Shown piece by piece: positions 32,634 to 41,174 of a stretch of 64,000 nt of DNA (position 1 is the stretch's first letter; every line of letters starts with the position of its first letter). The stretch is from assembly GCA_902475855.1 (NCBI GenBank), contig CABSBF010000002.1, positions 24,402 through 88,401 on the forward strand, in the 5' to 3' direction. Made by a program: the position numbers and the translations under genes. Origin of the DNA: an uncultured Eubacteriales bacterium. Its GTDB lineage: Bacteria > Bacillota > Clostridia > Oscillospirales > Oscillospiraceae. The notes beneath the pieces are model-generated. The model searched no databases and was not told the DNA's origin. It saw only the letters and a list, made by a program, of their open reading frames with translations.

Positions 32634-35270
32634 TCAAAGATGCTTCATACGCTGCTCGCTTTCGGCAAGCTGGGCAAGCAGACCCTCCAGCTTTTCCATC
32701 TTTGCACGTTCGGCATTCACGACTGCTTCCGGCGCTTTGGACAGGAAGCCCTCATTGCTCAGCTTTCCGCGGATGCCGGCAAGCTGCTTCTCCGTCTTTT
32801 CTCTCTCTTTGGCAATGCGCGCCAGCTCCTTCTCGATGTCAAGAAGCTGATTCATCGGCAGATAGACTGCTGCATCATGCGTCACGCAGGAGATCATGGA
32901 CTCATGTCCCTCGGGCTCCGTATCGCACACGACGACCTGATCAGCGTAGGCAAGACGAGTCATAAATCCGCTGCCCTCTGTAAAGATCTCCGGTTTCTTT
33001 GTCACGATGTAGAGCGTGCATTTCTTGGAAGGCGGGACATTCATCTCCGCACGACGGTTGCGCACGGCGCGGATCGCGCTCATAATGCTCTCCATTGCCG
33101 ATTCTTCTGCCTTGAAGTTCAGGGCTTCGTCATAGACCGGCCAGGATGCCACGATCAGGGCTTCTCCCTTGTGCGGGATAGCCTGCCAGATTTCTTCGGT
33201 AATGAACGGCATGAAGGGGTGCATCAGACGCAGGATCTGGTCGAGCACATACAGCAGTACCTTCTGTGCGGTCAGCTTACTCTGTTCGTCTTCGCCGTAC
33301 AGGCGGGACTTTGTCAGCTCGATGTACCAGTCGCAGTAGCTGTCCCAGATGAAGTCATAAATCTTCTGCACTGCGATGCCAAGCTCGTATTTTTCCAGAT
33401 TCTCTGTCGCTTCGGCAATGAGTGTGTTGAGCTTGGAGAGAATCCATTTATCTGCCGTTTCCAACTCCGAAAGCTCCGGAAGCTCGTTTTTGTCAATAGA
33501 CAGGTTCATCATGACATAACGACTGGCGTTCCAAAGCTTGTTTGCAAAATTGCGCATTGCCTCACAGCGTTCAACATAAAAACGCATATCATTGCCCGGT
33601 GAGTTGGCCGTGATCATGTTCATGCGCAGAGCGTCAGAACCGTAGCGGTCGATCATCTCCAGCGGGTCAATCCCGTTGCCGAGAGATTTGGACATCTTGC
33701 GGCCCTTATCGTCGCGGACAAGGCCATGGATGAGAACCGTATGGAAGGGTGGCTTTCCCGTCTGCTTGCAGGACGAGAAGATCATGCGTGCAACCCAGAA
33801 GAATATGATGTCATAGCCGGTCACGAGTACGTCTGTCGGGAAGAAGTACTTGTAGTCCTCCGCGTTGGTATCAGGCCAGCCCAGTGTCTCAAAGGGCCAG
33901 AGTGCTGAAGAAAACCAGGTATCCAGTACATCTTCATCGCGGGTGATATTCTTACTGCCGCAGGCTTCGCAGCAGGTGGCATCTTCGCGGGAAACGGTCA
34001 TATGGCCGCAGTCCGCGCAGTACCACGCCGGAATCTGATGACCCCACCAGAGCTGACGGGAAATGCACCAGTCACGGACATTTTCCATCCAGTTGGTATA
34101 GATTTTCGTGAAGCGCTCCGGAACGAATTTCGTTTCGCCCTCATTGACCACGCGCAGCGCTTCCTCCGCCAGAGGCTTCATCTTGACAAACCACTGTGCG
34201 GAAATGATGGGCTCGACATCGCGATGGCAGCGGTAGCAGGTGCCGACATTGTGGTTATACGGCTCCACCTTGACAAGGTAGCCCTGCTCCTCCAGATCGG
34301 CGACGATCTGCTTTCTGGCCTCATAGCGGTCAAGGCCCTGATACTTTCCACCGAACTCATTAACCCTGCCGTTGTCGTCCAGCACGCGGATGACCTCAAG
34401 GTTATGGCGCAGGCCGACCTCAAAGTCGTTGGGGTCGTGCGCAGGGGTCATCTTGACGCATCCGGTGCCGAAGTCCATTTCTGCATAATCGTCAGCGACG
34501 ACGGGAATCTCCTTATTTACCAGCGGCAAGATGACCTTCTTACCGACAATTTCTTTGTAGCGTTCATCGTTGGGATTGACGCAAACGCCGCTGTCGCCCA
34601 GCATGGTCTCCGGGCGGGTCGTCGCGACGATGACCTCGCCGGTGCCATCCGCCAGCGGATAACGGATGTGCCAGAGATGACCTGGCTTATCGGCATATTC
34701 AACCTCTGCATCGGACAGCGCAGTAACACAATGCGGACACCAGTTAATGATGCGGCTTCCCTTGTAAATCAGACCCTGCTCGTACAGGTTGACGAACACC
34801 TCGCGTACCGCTTTGGAGCATCCATCGTCCATCGTAAAGCGTGCGCGCTCCCAGTCGCAGGAGGCACCCAGCTTCTTCTGCTGCTCAACAATACGGTTGC
34901 CAAACTTATGCTTCCATTCCCAGACTTTCTCCAGGAACTTTTCCCGGCCAAGGTCATAACGCGTCAGCCCCTCCTTGCGCAGCTCTTCCTCCACGCGGAT
35001 CTGCGTGGCGATGCCTGCGTGATCAACACCGGGAACCCACAGTGCGGCAAAGCCCTGCATCCGCTTGTAACGAATGAGAACATCCTGCATGGAAGCATCC
35101 ATCGCATGCCCCATATGGAGCTGGCCGGTGACATTGGGGGGCGGCATAACAATGGTGAAGGGTTTCTTAGCCGGGTCGCGCTTGGTGTGGAAGTAACCAT
35201 TTTCCGACCAGAACTGATACAGCCGGGCTTCTACGTCCTTCGGCTCATAGGTTTTTGGAAGTTCTTTCAT
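32634..35270 (-). CDS. valS: Valyl-tRNA synthetase
   Basis: Class I aminoacyl-tRNA synthetase of 878 residues that charges tRNA-Val and edits misactivated threonine. The HIGH motif is in PPPNVTGQLHMGHAMD, and KMSKS is in GRKMSKSLGNGIDP. Other family marks are CTRWFSSALWPF-like (DTWFSSALWPF) and a zinc-ribbon-like Cys cluster (CADCGH, CCEACGSK). The C-terminal coiled coil is typical of ValRS. AAAGGAG precedes the ATG. Expression is under a T-box leader. Confidence 0.98.
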   Translation of the reverse strand: MKELPKTYEPKDVEARLYQFWSENGYFHTKRDPAKKPFTIVMPPPNVTGQLHMGHAMDASMQDVLIRYKRMQGFAALWVPGVDHAGIATQIRVEEELRKEGLTRYDLGREKFLEKVWEWKHKFGNRIVEQQKKLGASCDWERARFTMDDGCSKAVREVFVNLYEQGLIYKGSRIINWCPHCVTALSDAEVEYADKPGHLWHIRYPLADGTGEVIVATTRPETMLGDSGVCVNPNDERYKEIVGKKVILPLVNKEIPVVADDYAEMDFGTGCVKMTPAHDPNDFEVGLRHNLEVIRVLDDNGRVNEFGGKYQGLDRYEARKQIVADLEEQGYLVKVEPYNHNVGTCYRCHRDVEPIISAQWFVKMKPLAEEALRVVNEGETKFVPERFTKIYTNWMENVRDWCISRQLWWGHQIPAWYCADCGHMTVSREDATCCEACGSKNITRDEDVLDTWFSSALWPFETLGWPDTNAEDYKYFFPTDVLVTGYDIIFFWVARMIFSSCKQTGKPPFHTVLIHGLVRDDKGRKMSKSLGNGIDPLEMIDRYGSDALRMNMITANSPGNDMRFYVERCEAMRNFANKLWNASRYVMMNLSIDKNELPELSELETADKWILSKLNTLIAEATENLEKYELGIAVQKIYDFIWDSYCDWYIELTKSRLYGEDEQSKLTAQKVLLYVLDQILRLMHPFMPFITEEIWQAIPHKGEALIVASWPVYDEALNFKAEESAMESIMSAIRAVRNRRAEMNVPPSKKCTLYIVTKKPEIFTEGSGFMTRLAYADQVVVCDTEPEGHESMISCVTHDAAVYLPMNQLLDIEKELARIAKEREKTEKQLAGIRGKLSNEGFLSKAPEAVVNAERAKMEKLEGLLAQLAESEQRMKHL

Positions 35271-35290
35271 ACTAATCTCCTTTAAAAAAT

Positions 35291-35520
35291 CGCCCTGAGC
35301 TGTCTGCTCAGGGCGAAAAACTCCGCGGTACCACCTGAATTCCTCATTTACATGGGGCTCTTCATCCTCTGTAACGGGAGGAACCGCAGCGGCCTACTGC
35401 ATTCAGCCGCCGTGCTCTGGAGCGACCTTTCCGCCTGCTGCCGCAGGGACTTGCACCAACCGTCCCCTCTCTGCATTGGCACGCAGCGTACTTCTCTCCG
35501 TCATTGCATTTGATCACTAT
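35291..35520 (-). ncRNA. T-box riboswitch (valine type) leader of valS
   Basis: The leader contains the T-box antiterminator sequence AGGTGGTACCGCGG (35323-35336). Just downstream is an intrinsic terminator (9-bp stem, 35291-35299 with 35307-35315, then six T), which competes with it. Upstream are stem I marks: an AGTA loop-E-like element near 35488 and a GGTTGGTGCAAG distal-loop-type sequence near 35453. A GUC triplet in the 3' half of stem I is a candidate specifier for valine, in agreement with the downstream gene. Uncharged tRNA-Val would favour antitermination. Confidence 0.93.
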
Positions 35521-35526
35521 GGTGCT

Positions 35527-35555
35527 ATGATACAGGAAATTCTGAAATTTGTCAA
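35527..35555 (-). promoter_or_regulatory. Sigma-A promoter of the valS T-box leader
   Basis: TTGACA (35550-35555) and TATCAT (35527-35532) with a 17-base spacer. The -35 box shares bases with the TGA stop of the upstream phosphohexomutase gene. Confidence 0.85.
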
Positions 35556-37261
35556 GCGTTTTGCGGCAGATAGGTGTGCATGGTTTCGTCGAGCTTTTCC
35601 AGAAGCGCCATGGCAGCCTCACGGCTGTGGTCGACCGCCGTCAGATAAAGCTTGATCTTCGGCTCCGTACCGGAAGGACGCAGGACAACGCTGCCCTTCT
35701 TGCCCAGCGTCAGGACTATGACGTTGGATTTCGGCAGATCAACAGGTTCCTCCGTTCCGGCAGTCAGGTCTCGCTGGAAGCGGAGCAGATAATCCGTGTA
35801 GCCGGTCACAGGTACGCCTGCAAGGGCGGCAGGAATCTCCGCACGGAAATCTGCCATAAACTTTGCAGCGATCTCCATGGCATCCGGGCCGGTCAGCTCC
35901 AAGCTGATGACCTTCGCTTCGTGATAGCCGAACGCCTCATAGAGGCGATCCATCTTTTCCGCAAGGGTGACTCCCTCGCGTTTGAGCTTTTCCGCCATAT
36001 CGCACACGAGCATGGATGCAACAACTGCGTCCTTATCGCGGGCATAGGTGCCCTTAAGATAACCGCAGCTTTCCTCAAAGCCGAACACAAAGCGTCTTTC
36101 CTCATGTTTTTCCTCCAGCTTGAGGATCTCGCCGCCGATGTACTTAAAGCCGGTGAGGACCTTGCGCATTTTCACACCGTACTTTGCCGCAATCAGGTCA
36201 ACCATGGGGGTAGAAACGATACTCCGTACAGCCACAGGATCGTGCGGCAGCGCATTCTTTTCGGCAAGCGTGCCAAGGATATAGTCCAGCAGCAGGCAGC
36301 CCAACTCATTGCCGGAAAGCTTGCGGAAGCCACCCTCTACCGGAACGGCAACGGCGCAGCGGTCGCAATCAGGGTCGGTGCCGAGGACAAGATCTGGATG
36401 AACCTGCTCTGCAAGACGGTAACTTTCCTGCATGGCCGCTTCCATTTCCGGATTCGGATACTCACAGGTTGTAAAGTCGCCGTCCGGCTGCTCCTGCACG
36501 GAAACAACGCTGACCTCCACACCTGTTCTTGCAAGAACGGTGCGCACCGGTACATTACCGGCGCCATGCAGCGGCGTATAAACAATATGCAGTCCTTTGG
36601 CGGGCTCGTCCGTCAGACGCTCGGCCATGACTGTGCGGTAATAACACTCCCAGAGGTCGTCGGAAATATACTCCACGCTGCCGTGCTGGAGCGCTTCTTC
36701 AAACGTCAGCTTCGGCAGGATGAAATACGGTGTTTCAGAAATTGCGCGGAAAACGCGAGCGGCAGGCTCATCCGTCATCTGGCAGCCGTCCGGGCCATAG
36801 CATTTAATGCCGTTATATTTACTTGCATTGTGGCTGGCAGACACGACAATACCCGTGCCGCAGCCGAGCTGACGCACTGCAAAAGACACCATAGGCGTCG
36901 GCGCAAGGACACGGTAAATATACACATGCACGCCCGCCTCAGCAAGTGCGACGGCGCAGATTTCGGCAAACCTGCGGGAATTGTGACGGGAATCATAGCC
37001 GATGGCACAGCGCTGCGGCAGGCCGGAACCGGCGAGCCACGCGGCAAGTCCCTGCGCGGTGCGGCGTACCGTGAAGGAGTTCATGCGGTTGGTTCCAAGT
37101 CCCATAACGCCTCGAATACCGCCGGTGCCGAACTGTAATTCTTCTCCGAAGCAGCTCTTGATCTCGTTCTCGTCGCCGGAAAGTTCTTTCAGCTTTCTGA
37201 GGTCTCCCTCGCAAAGCGGTGCCGTCTTGCACCAGACCTGATAACGCTCTAAATAGTTCAT
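35552..37261 (-). CDS. Phosphoglucomutase/phosphomannomutase family protein
   Basis: Alpha-phosphohexomutase of 569 residues, the PgcA-like long form common in Firmicutes. Domain motifs in order: FGTGGIRGVMG, the active-site phosphoserine loop SASHN, the metal loop DPDCDRCAVA, the sugar-binding GFEESCGY, and the phosphate-binding RPSGTEPKIK. It probably interconverts glucose-1-P and glucose-6-P. GGGAGG precedes the ATG. It lies between a terminator and the valS promoter, so it is probably a single-gene unit; I found no clear promoter. Confidence 0.94.
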   Translation of the reverse strand: MNYLERYQVWCKTAPLCEGDLRKLKELSGDENEIKSCFGEELQFGTGGIRGVMGLGTNRMNSFTVRRTAQGLAAWLAGSGLPQRCAIGYDSRHNSRRFAEICAVALAEAGVHVYIYRVLAPTPMVSFAVRQLGCGTGIVVSASHNASKYNGIKCYGPDGCQMTDEPAARVFRAISETPYFILPKLTFEEALQHGSVEYISDDLWECYYRTVMAERLTDEPAKGLHIVYTPLHGAGNVPVRTVLARTGVEVSVVSVQEQPDGDFTTCEYPNPEMEAAMQESYRLAEQVHPDLVLGTDPDCDRCAVAVPVEGGFRKLSGNELGCLLLDYILGTLAEKNALPHDPVAVRSIVSTPMVDLIAAKYGVKMRKVLTGFKYIGGEILKLEEKHEERRFVFGFEESCGYLKGTYARDKDAVVASMLVCDMAEKLKREGVTLAEKMDRLYEAFGYHEAKVISLELTGPDAMEIAAKFMADFRAEIPAALAGVPVTGYTDYLLRFQRDLTAGTEEPVDLPKSNVIVLTLGKKGSVVLRPSGTEPKIKLYLTAVDHSREAAMALLEKLDETMHTYLPQNA

Positions 37262-37282
37262 AGAAGCCTCCCGTTTTTATAA

Positions 37283-37313
37283 AAAACAGGTCAATGGATG
37301 ATTGACCTGTTTT
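37283..37313 (-). terminator. Terminator between the coaD operon and the phosphohexomutase gene
   Basis: A perfect 13-bp stem (37283-37295 with 37301-37313) and 5-base loop, with a T-run on the minus strand. It starts 12 bases after the stop of the coiled-coil gene and ends just before the next ribosome-binding site, so some readthrough into the mutase gene is possible. Confidence 0.85.
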
Positions 37314-37324
37314 ATATTTAAGTC

Positions 37325-37825
37325 TCAGACATCCTCAATGATGGCGGAGTTGTTTCTAGCCTGCGGATTAACCAGTGCGCGGAACTTGGAGCGGGAATCG
37401 CGAATCTCGGAGAGTGCTTCGGCCACGGCTTCTTCCGTGCGGCGCAGGGAATCGTCTACATAGTCGTTCGTGACCTGCTTGAGCTCCTTGATCTTGTCCT
37501 GTGCTGCACGTACCATATCATTGGCCTGCGTTTTCGCCTCGTTATAGATTGCCTCCTGCGAAACAAGCTGACGCGCCTGTGCCTGTGCAGCCTTGAGAAT
37601 GCTCTCCGCCTCGCGCTTTGCGTTGGTGATGAGTTCGCCGCGGGACTCCACGATGGTCTTGGCCTGCTTCAGCTCGCCGGGAAGCTGATTGCTGATCTCA
37701 TCGAGCAGGTCCAAGACCCGCTCACGCTCAAGCGCACATTTATCGCTGCTGAAGGGGACACTGCGAGCGTCCTGAACCATTTCATACAGAGTACCGATCA
37801 CTTCTTCAATGCTATGTTCGTTCAT
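37325..37825 (-). CDS. Coiled-coil protein, DivIVA/V-ATPase subunit E-like, next to coaD
   Basis: Soluble protein of 166 residues, largely charged helix (about 25-145) with Ala/Glu/Lys heptads such as LKAAQAQARQLV and AKTQANDMVRAAQDKIKEL. Similar short coiled-coil proteins are found beside coaD in many Clostridia, often labelled only as ATPase, but no nucleotide-binding motif is present here. It overlaps coaD by ATGA. Role unknown; scaffold or membrane-curvature binding would fit a DivIVA-like helix. Confidence 0.8.
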   Translation of the reverse strand: MNEHSIEEVIGTLYEMVQDARSVPFSSDKCALERERVLDLLDEISNQLPGELKQAKTIVESRGELITNAKREAESILKAAQAQARQLVSQEAIYNEAKTQANDMVRAAQDKIKELKQVTNDYVDDSLRRTEEAVAEALSEIRDSRSKFRALVNPQARNNSAIIEDV

Positions 37826-38328
37826 CGTACTTCCTCCTTGTACTTTCTTCGTTGCATAATTCTTTCTCTGAATTCCGGAATGATCTCATCCGGCAGCAGG
37901 CCGGACAGGTCTGCTCCATAGTAGCCCATTTCCTTGATAACACTGGAGCTGAGATACATATACTGATGCTCCGCCGTCAGGAAAAGGGAGTCAAGATCCG
38001 GATTCAGCTTGCGGTTGATCATTGCCATCTGAAATTCTTTTTCAAAATCCGAGCCGGCGCGCAGACCCTTGATGATCGTGCAGCAGCCGTGCTGTGCGGC
38101 ATACTCCGCCAACAGGCCGTCATGCGCATCCACGTGCACGTTCGGAAGCCCGGCCGTGACACGCGCGAGCTGGCTGCGGCGCTCCTGCAGGCTGAACATC
38201 GGCTGCTTTTCACTGTTGACCATCACACACACAATGACCTCGTCAAACAGGCGCGAGGCGCGGGTGATGATATTCAAATGCCCCATGGTAACGGGGTCAA
38301 AGCTGCCGGGATAAACGGCTATTTTCAT
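37822..38328 (-). CDS. coaD: Phosphopantetheine adenylyltransferase
   Basis: Fourth step of coenzyme A synthesis. It has 168 residues, with the nucleotidyltransferase motif YPGSFDPVTMGH, the substrate loop KGLRAGSDFEKE, and the C-terminal SSSVIKE that replaces the usual SST-IKE. The ATG overlaps the rsmD stop. The rsmD-coaD pair is a conserved bacterial linkage. Confidence 0.97.
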   Translation of the reverse strand: MKIAVYPGSFDPVTMGHLNIITRASRLFDEVIVCVMVNSEKQPMFSLQERRSQLARVTAGLPNVHVDAHDGLLAEYAAQHGCCTIIKGLRAGSDFEKEFQMAMINRKLNPDLDSLFLTAEHQYMYLSSSVIKEMGYYGADLSGLLPDEIIPEFRERIMQRRKYKEEVR

Positions 38329-38882
38329 GTAATATCCTCTCGCGGCTCCCTGCGGAACAGCGTAATTGTTGTTTTTCCGTAATTGTAGTCCTTCGAGCGA
38401 GTCAAACCTTGTATTTCAAGCTCTAACTGCTTACCTCTGGGACGCTCTGTGATAATTATACCACCATCCGCCAAAATGTCAATTTCAGAGATGCGCAAAA
38501 TTGCATTTTCCAGAGATTTTTCTGCATATGGGGGGTCCAGAAAAATCAAATCAAAGCGTTTTGCACACCGATCGAGGAAAGTCATAAAATCACCGCAATG
38601 GATTTCTGCACGTTCCGACAGGTGTGTTCTGCGCAGATTTTCACGAACCAGTGCGGCAGCATCGGCGCGGCAATCGACAAATACCGCGTGCGCCGCGCCA
38701 CGGCTCAGGGCTTCAATGCCAAGCTGCCCCGTACCCGCAAAAAGATCGAGCACGTTGCCGCGGATCTCGTACTGAATGATATTGAACAGCGCCTCCTTGA
38801 CCCTGTCAGCCGTCGGGCGAGTGTTCATCCCCTCCGGCGTTTTAAGGTTTGTACCTCTGGCGGTGCCTGTAATCACTCTCAT
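38325..38882 (-). CDS. rsmD: 16S rRNA (guanine-966-N2) methyltransferase
   Basis: SAM-dependent methyltransferase of 185 residues. Motif I is VLDLFAGTGQLGIEALSRGA, and the catalytic DPPY is in FLDPPYAEK; the N-terminal RVITGTARG is the RsmD mark. ATG 38882 has a CAGGAG upstream and lies 4 bases after the uvrC stop. Confidence 0.96.
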   Translation of the reverse strand: MRVITGTARGTNLKTPEGMNTRPTADRVKEALFNIIQYEIRGNVLDLFAGTGQLGIEALSRGAAHAVFVDCRADAAALVRENLRRTHLSERAEIHCGDFMTFLDRCAKRFDLIFLDPPYAEKSLENAILRISEIDILADGGIIITERPRGKQLELEIQGLTRSKDYNYGKTTITLFRREPREDIT

Positions 38883-38886
38883 TATA

Positions 38887-40704
38887 TCACTCCTGTGAAT
38901 GGAAATAGTCATAAACCGCCTGCGCCGCCGGCTGCGGCAGGCATTCCCGCAGCGCCGCAAGATCGGCCTCGCGAATAGCAGCAACAGATTTGAACTTTTT
39001 CAGAAGCAGATTCCGGCGTGTTTCTCCGATTCCTTTGATCGCATCAAGTGAAGAGCCGCGAACATGCCTGCTTCTGAGCTGGCGGTGATAGGTAATGGCA
39101 AAGCGGTGAGTTTCCTCCTGAATTCTGCCAATCAGAGAAAATACGGAGGGGTTACTCTGAATGCCGATCTCCTCCCCTTGCGGTGTAACAAGCGCTCGCG
39201 TGCGGTGACGGTTATCCTTGACCATGCCGAAAATCGGAAGGCGGATGCCCATCATTTCCAGCGCCTCGCGTACCGTCTCGGCATGGACTGCACCGCCGTC
39301 AATCAGGAGAATGTCAGGGCGTTCTTCAAATCCCTTGTCGCCGTCCAGATAATGGCAGAACCGGCGGCAAAGTACCTGACGCATGGACGCATAGTCGTCC
39401 TGATCCTCCATATTTTCAAGCTTAAAGCGCTTATAGTCGGACTTTTTCGGTTTTCCGTCGACGAAAACCGTCATGGAGGCGACGATGTCCGTCCCGGCGG
39501 TATTGGAGATATCGTATGCCTCCATACGGTGCAGCGGTTCGGAGAGCCGCAGCATGGACTGCAGCAACGCCAGTGTTCCGTTTAGGCGTTCGGTGGCGGT
39601 CGTAACACGCTCGGCCTCTTCACGGGCATTTTTGATCGCAAGCGCAGAGAGTCGCTTTCCGTCGCCGCGCTGCGGTACCAGAATGGATACGCGCTTATCC
39701 AGTTTTTCCTTCAAAAGCTGCGCAAAGGGCTCTGCATCCTCCATTTCCATGGGAAGCAGGATACGCTTCGGAGCGGCCTGACGCTGCAGATAGTACTGCT
39801 TGACCAGCGCGGAGAGCGCCTCGGCAGTATCGTCCGGCACGGGAAGCACCTCGTAATCCTTGTCCATGAGATTCCCGCGGATAAAATGCAGAACAGCAAA
39901 GCAGGCTTTGGCTTCGGTCTGGTACCAGCCGATTACGTCGGTATCTGCCATTGTGCCGGCCGTGACAAGTTGGCGCTGCCCCAGAGATGCAATGGCCTGC
40001 ATCCGATCGCGCAGCTCTGCTGCACGCTCAAATTCCAGGTTTTCGGCGGCCGACTCCATCTGTGCTTTCAGATCATCTGCAAGCCGCTGATATTTCCCTT
40101 CCAGCAGCGCCGAAGCCTGTTCCATCCGCGCGTGGTATTCTGCCTGTGTTTTGCACAGGCGGCACCATCCATCACATTTGTTCATCTGAAAATTCAGGCA
40201 GGGGCGTTCCCTGCCCTGATCGCGCGGGAATTTCTTGCTGCATCCCGGCAGGCGGAAGGTCGTGCGGATGGCCTCAATCACCTGCTGGGAGCGTCCGCGG
40301 CTTCCATATGGACCAAAGTATTTTGCACCGTCATCCTTTACGCGTGAGGCCAGCGTGATGCTTGGATACTCCTCCCTGAGATCCAACCGCAGGTAGGGAT
40401 AGCCCTTGTCATCCTTCAGAAGAATGTTATACTTCGGCATATAGTGCTTGATGAGGGAGCATTCCAGCACCAGCGCCTCAAATTCGGTCGCGGCTGTGAT
40501 GGTTTCAAAATGATCCACCTGTGAAACCATCCGACGCGTTTTGGGTGTATGGGAGGAGGTTTCCTGGAAATACTGACTTACCCGGTTTTTCAGTTTTTTT
40601 GCCTTGCCGACGTATATGACCGTATCGTCCGCGCTCTTCATCAGATAGACGCCGGGCTCATACGGCAGCGACAGCGCAGCGAGCTTCAGTTCTTCCTTTG
40701 TCAT
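38887..40704 (-). CDS. uvrC: Excinuclease ABC subunit C
   Basis: Nuclease of nucleotide-excision repair (605 residues). It has an N-terminal GIY-YIG domain (GVYLMKSADDTVIYVGKAK in part: GVYLM, VIYVGKAKKL), a Cys-containing linker (CLNFQMNKCDGWC), the UVR motif near 205-240, an RNase H-like C-terminal nuclease (YDISNTAGTD, ILIDGGAVH) and tandem HhH at the end. GGAGG precedes the ATG. Confidence 0.97.
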   Translation of the reverse strand: MTKEELKLAALSLPYEPGVYLMKSADDTVIYVGKAKKLKNRVSQYFQETSSHTPKTRRMVSQVDHFETITAATEFEALVLECSLIKHYMPKYNILLKDDKGYPYLRLDLREEYPSITLASRVKDDGAKYFGPYGSRGRSQQVIEAIRTTFRLPGCSKKFPRDQGRERPCLNFQMNKCDGWCRLCKTQAEYHARMEQASALLEGKYQRLADDLKAQMESAAENLEFERAAELRDRMQAIASLGQRQLVTAGTMADTDVIGWYQTEAKACFAVLHFIRGNLMDKDYEVLPVPDDTAEALSALVKQYYLQRQAAPKRILLPMEMEDAEPFAQLLKEKLDKRVSILVPQRGDGKRLSALAIKNAREEAERVTTATERLNGTLALLQSMLRLSEPLHRMEAYDISNTAGTDIVASMTVFVDGKPKKSDYKRFKLENMEDQDDYASMRQVLCRRFCHYLDGDKGFEERPDILLIDGGAVHAETVREALEMMGIRLPIFGMVKDNRHRTRALVTPQGEEIGIQSNPSVFSLIGRIQEETHRFAITYHRQLRSRHVRGSSLDAIKGIGETRRNLLLKKFKSVAAIREADLAALRECLPQPAAQAVYDYFHSQE

Positions 40705-40723
40705 GCCCTGCCTCCACAGAAAA

Positions 40724-40762
40724 ACTGCCCCAGACGCCCGTTGCAGCGGCGTTTGGGGCAGT
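40724..40762 (-). terminator. Terminator of the HPr gene
   Basis: A 15-bp stem with one mismatch (40724-40738 with 40748-40762), followed on the minus strand by five T, 13 bases after the HPr stop. uvrC begins 20 bases further on, so its promoter is unclear. Confidence 0.82.
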
Positions 40763-40774
40763 CACAATAACCTC

Positions 40775-41035
40775 TTAGAAAATATCCTTAACAAGCATAG
40801 CGGACAGCGACTTGACCGCCGCCTCCTCGTCGGAGCCTTCAGCAATCAGCGTGATCTCCGTACCGGTGGTAATTCCCATGGAAAGCACACCCAGGAGGCT
40901 CTTTGCGTTGATCTTGCGATCATCGGCCTCAATCCAGATGCTGGAACGGAATTCATTCGCCTTCTGGATGAAGTAAGTAGCCTGCTTGTTGTGAAGTCCA
41001 GATTCACACTTTACGACCGTTTTTTCTGTGTACAT
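40775..41035 (-). CDS. HPr-family phosphocarrier protein with divergent active site
   Basis: Protein of 86 residues with the HPr fold. The phosphorylatable His15 is present in GLHNKQA, but the usual HARPA context (Arg17, Pro18) is replaced by HNKQA. The regulatory Ser46 is present in KSLLGVLSMG. Loss of Arg17 would weaken phosphotransfer to PTS enzymes, so this may be a regulatory HPr-like protein (compare Crh) rather than the main sugar carrier. ATG 41035 follows a GAAGGAG. It stands alone between its own promoter and terminator. Confidence 0.9.
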   Translation of the reverse strand: MYTEKTVVKCESGLHNKQATYFIQKANEFRSSIWIEADDRKINAKSLLGVLSMGITTGTEITLIAEGSDEEAAVKSLSAMLVKDIF

Positions 41036-41085
41036 GTGCGTCACTCCTTCAAAGTTACGGCCAACTGACCGTATGTCTATTCTAC

Positions 41086-41113
41086 AATATATCAAATCTT
41101 AAAAATTTGTCAA
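41086..41113 (-). promoter_or_regulatory. Sigma-A promoter of the HPr gene
   Basis: TTGACA (41108-41113) and TATATT (41086-41091) with a 16-base spacer, about 50 bases before the HPr start. Confidence 0.7.
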
Positions 41114-41143
41114 CAGAATTCATAAACTTTTTAAGTTTACATG

Positions 41144-41174
41144 AAAAAAAGCGTGACAGCCGGGGCGTTTTTTT
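41144..41174. terminator. Weak terminator-like element after mutS2
   Basis: A run of seven A (41144-41150) and a run of T (41167-41174) flank a GC-rich core at the mutS2 stop. The pairing is imperfect, so this is tentative. Confidence 0.35.
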
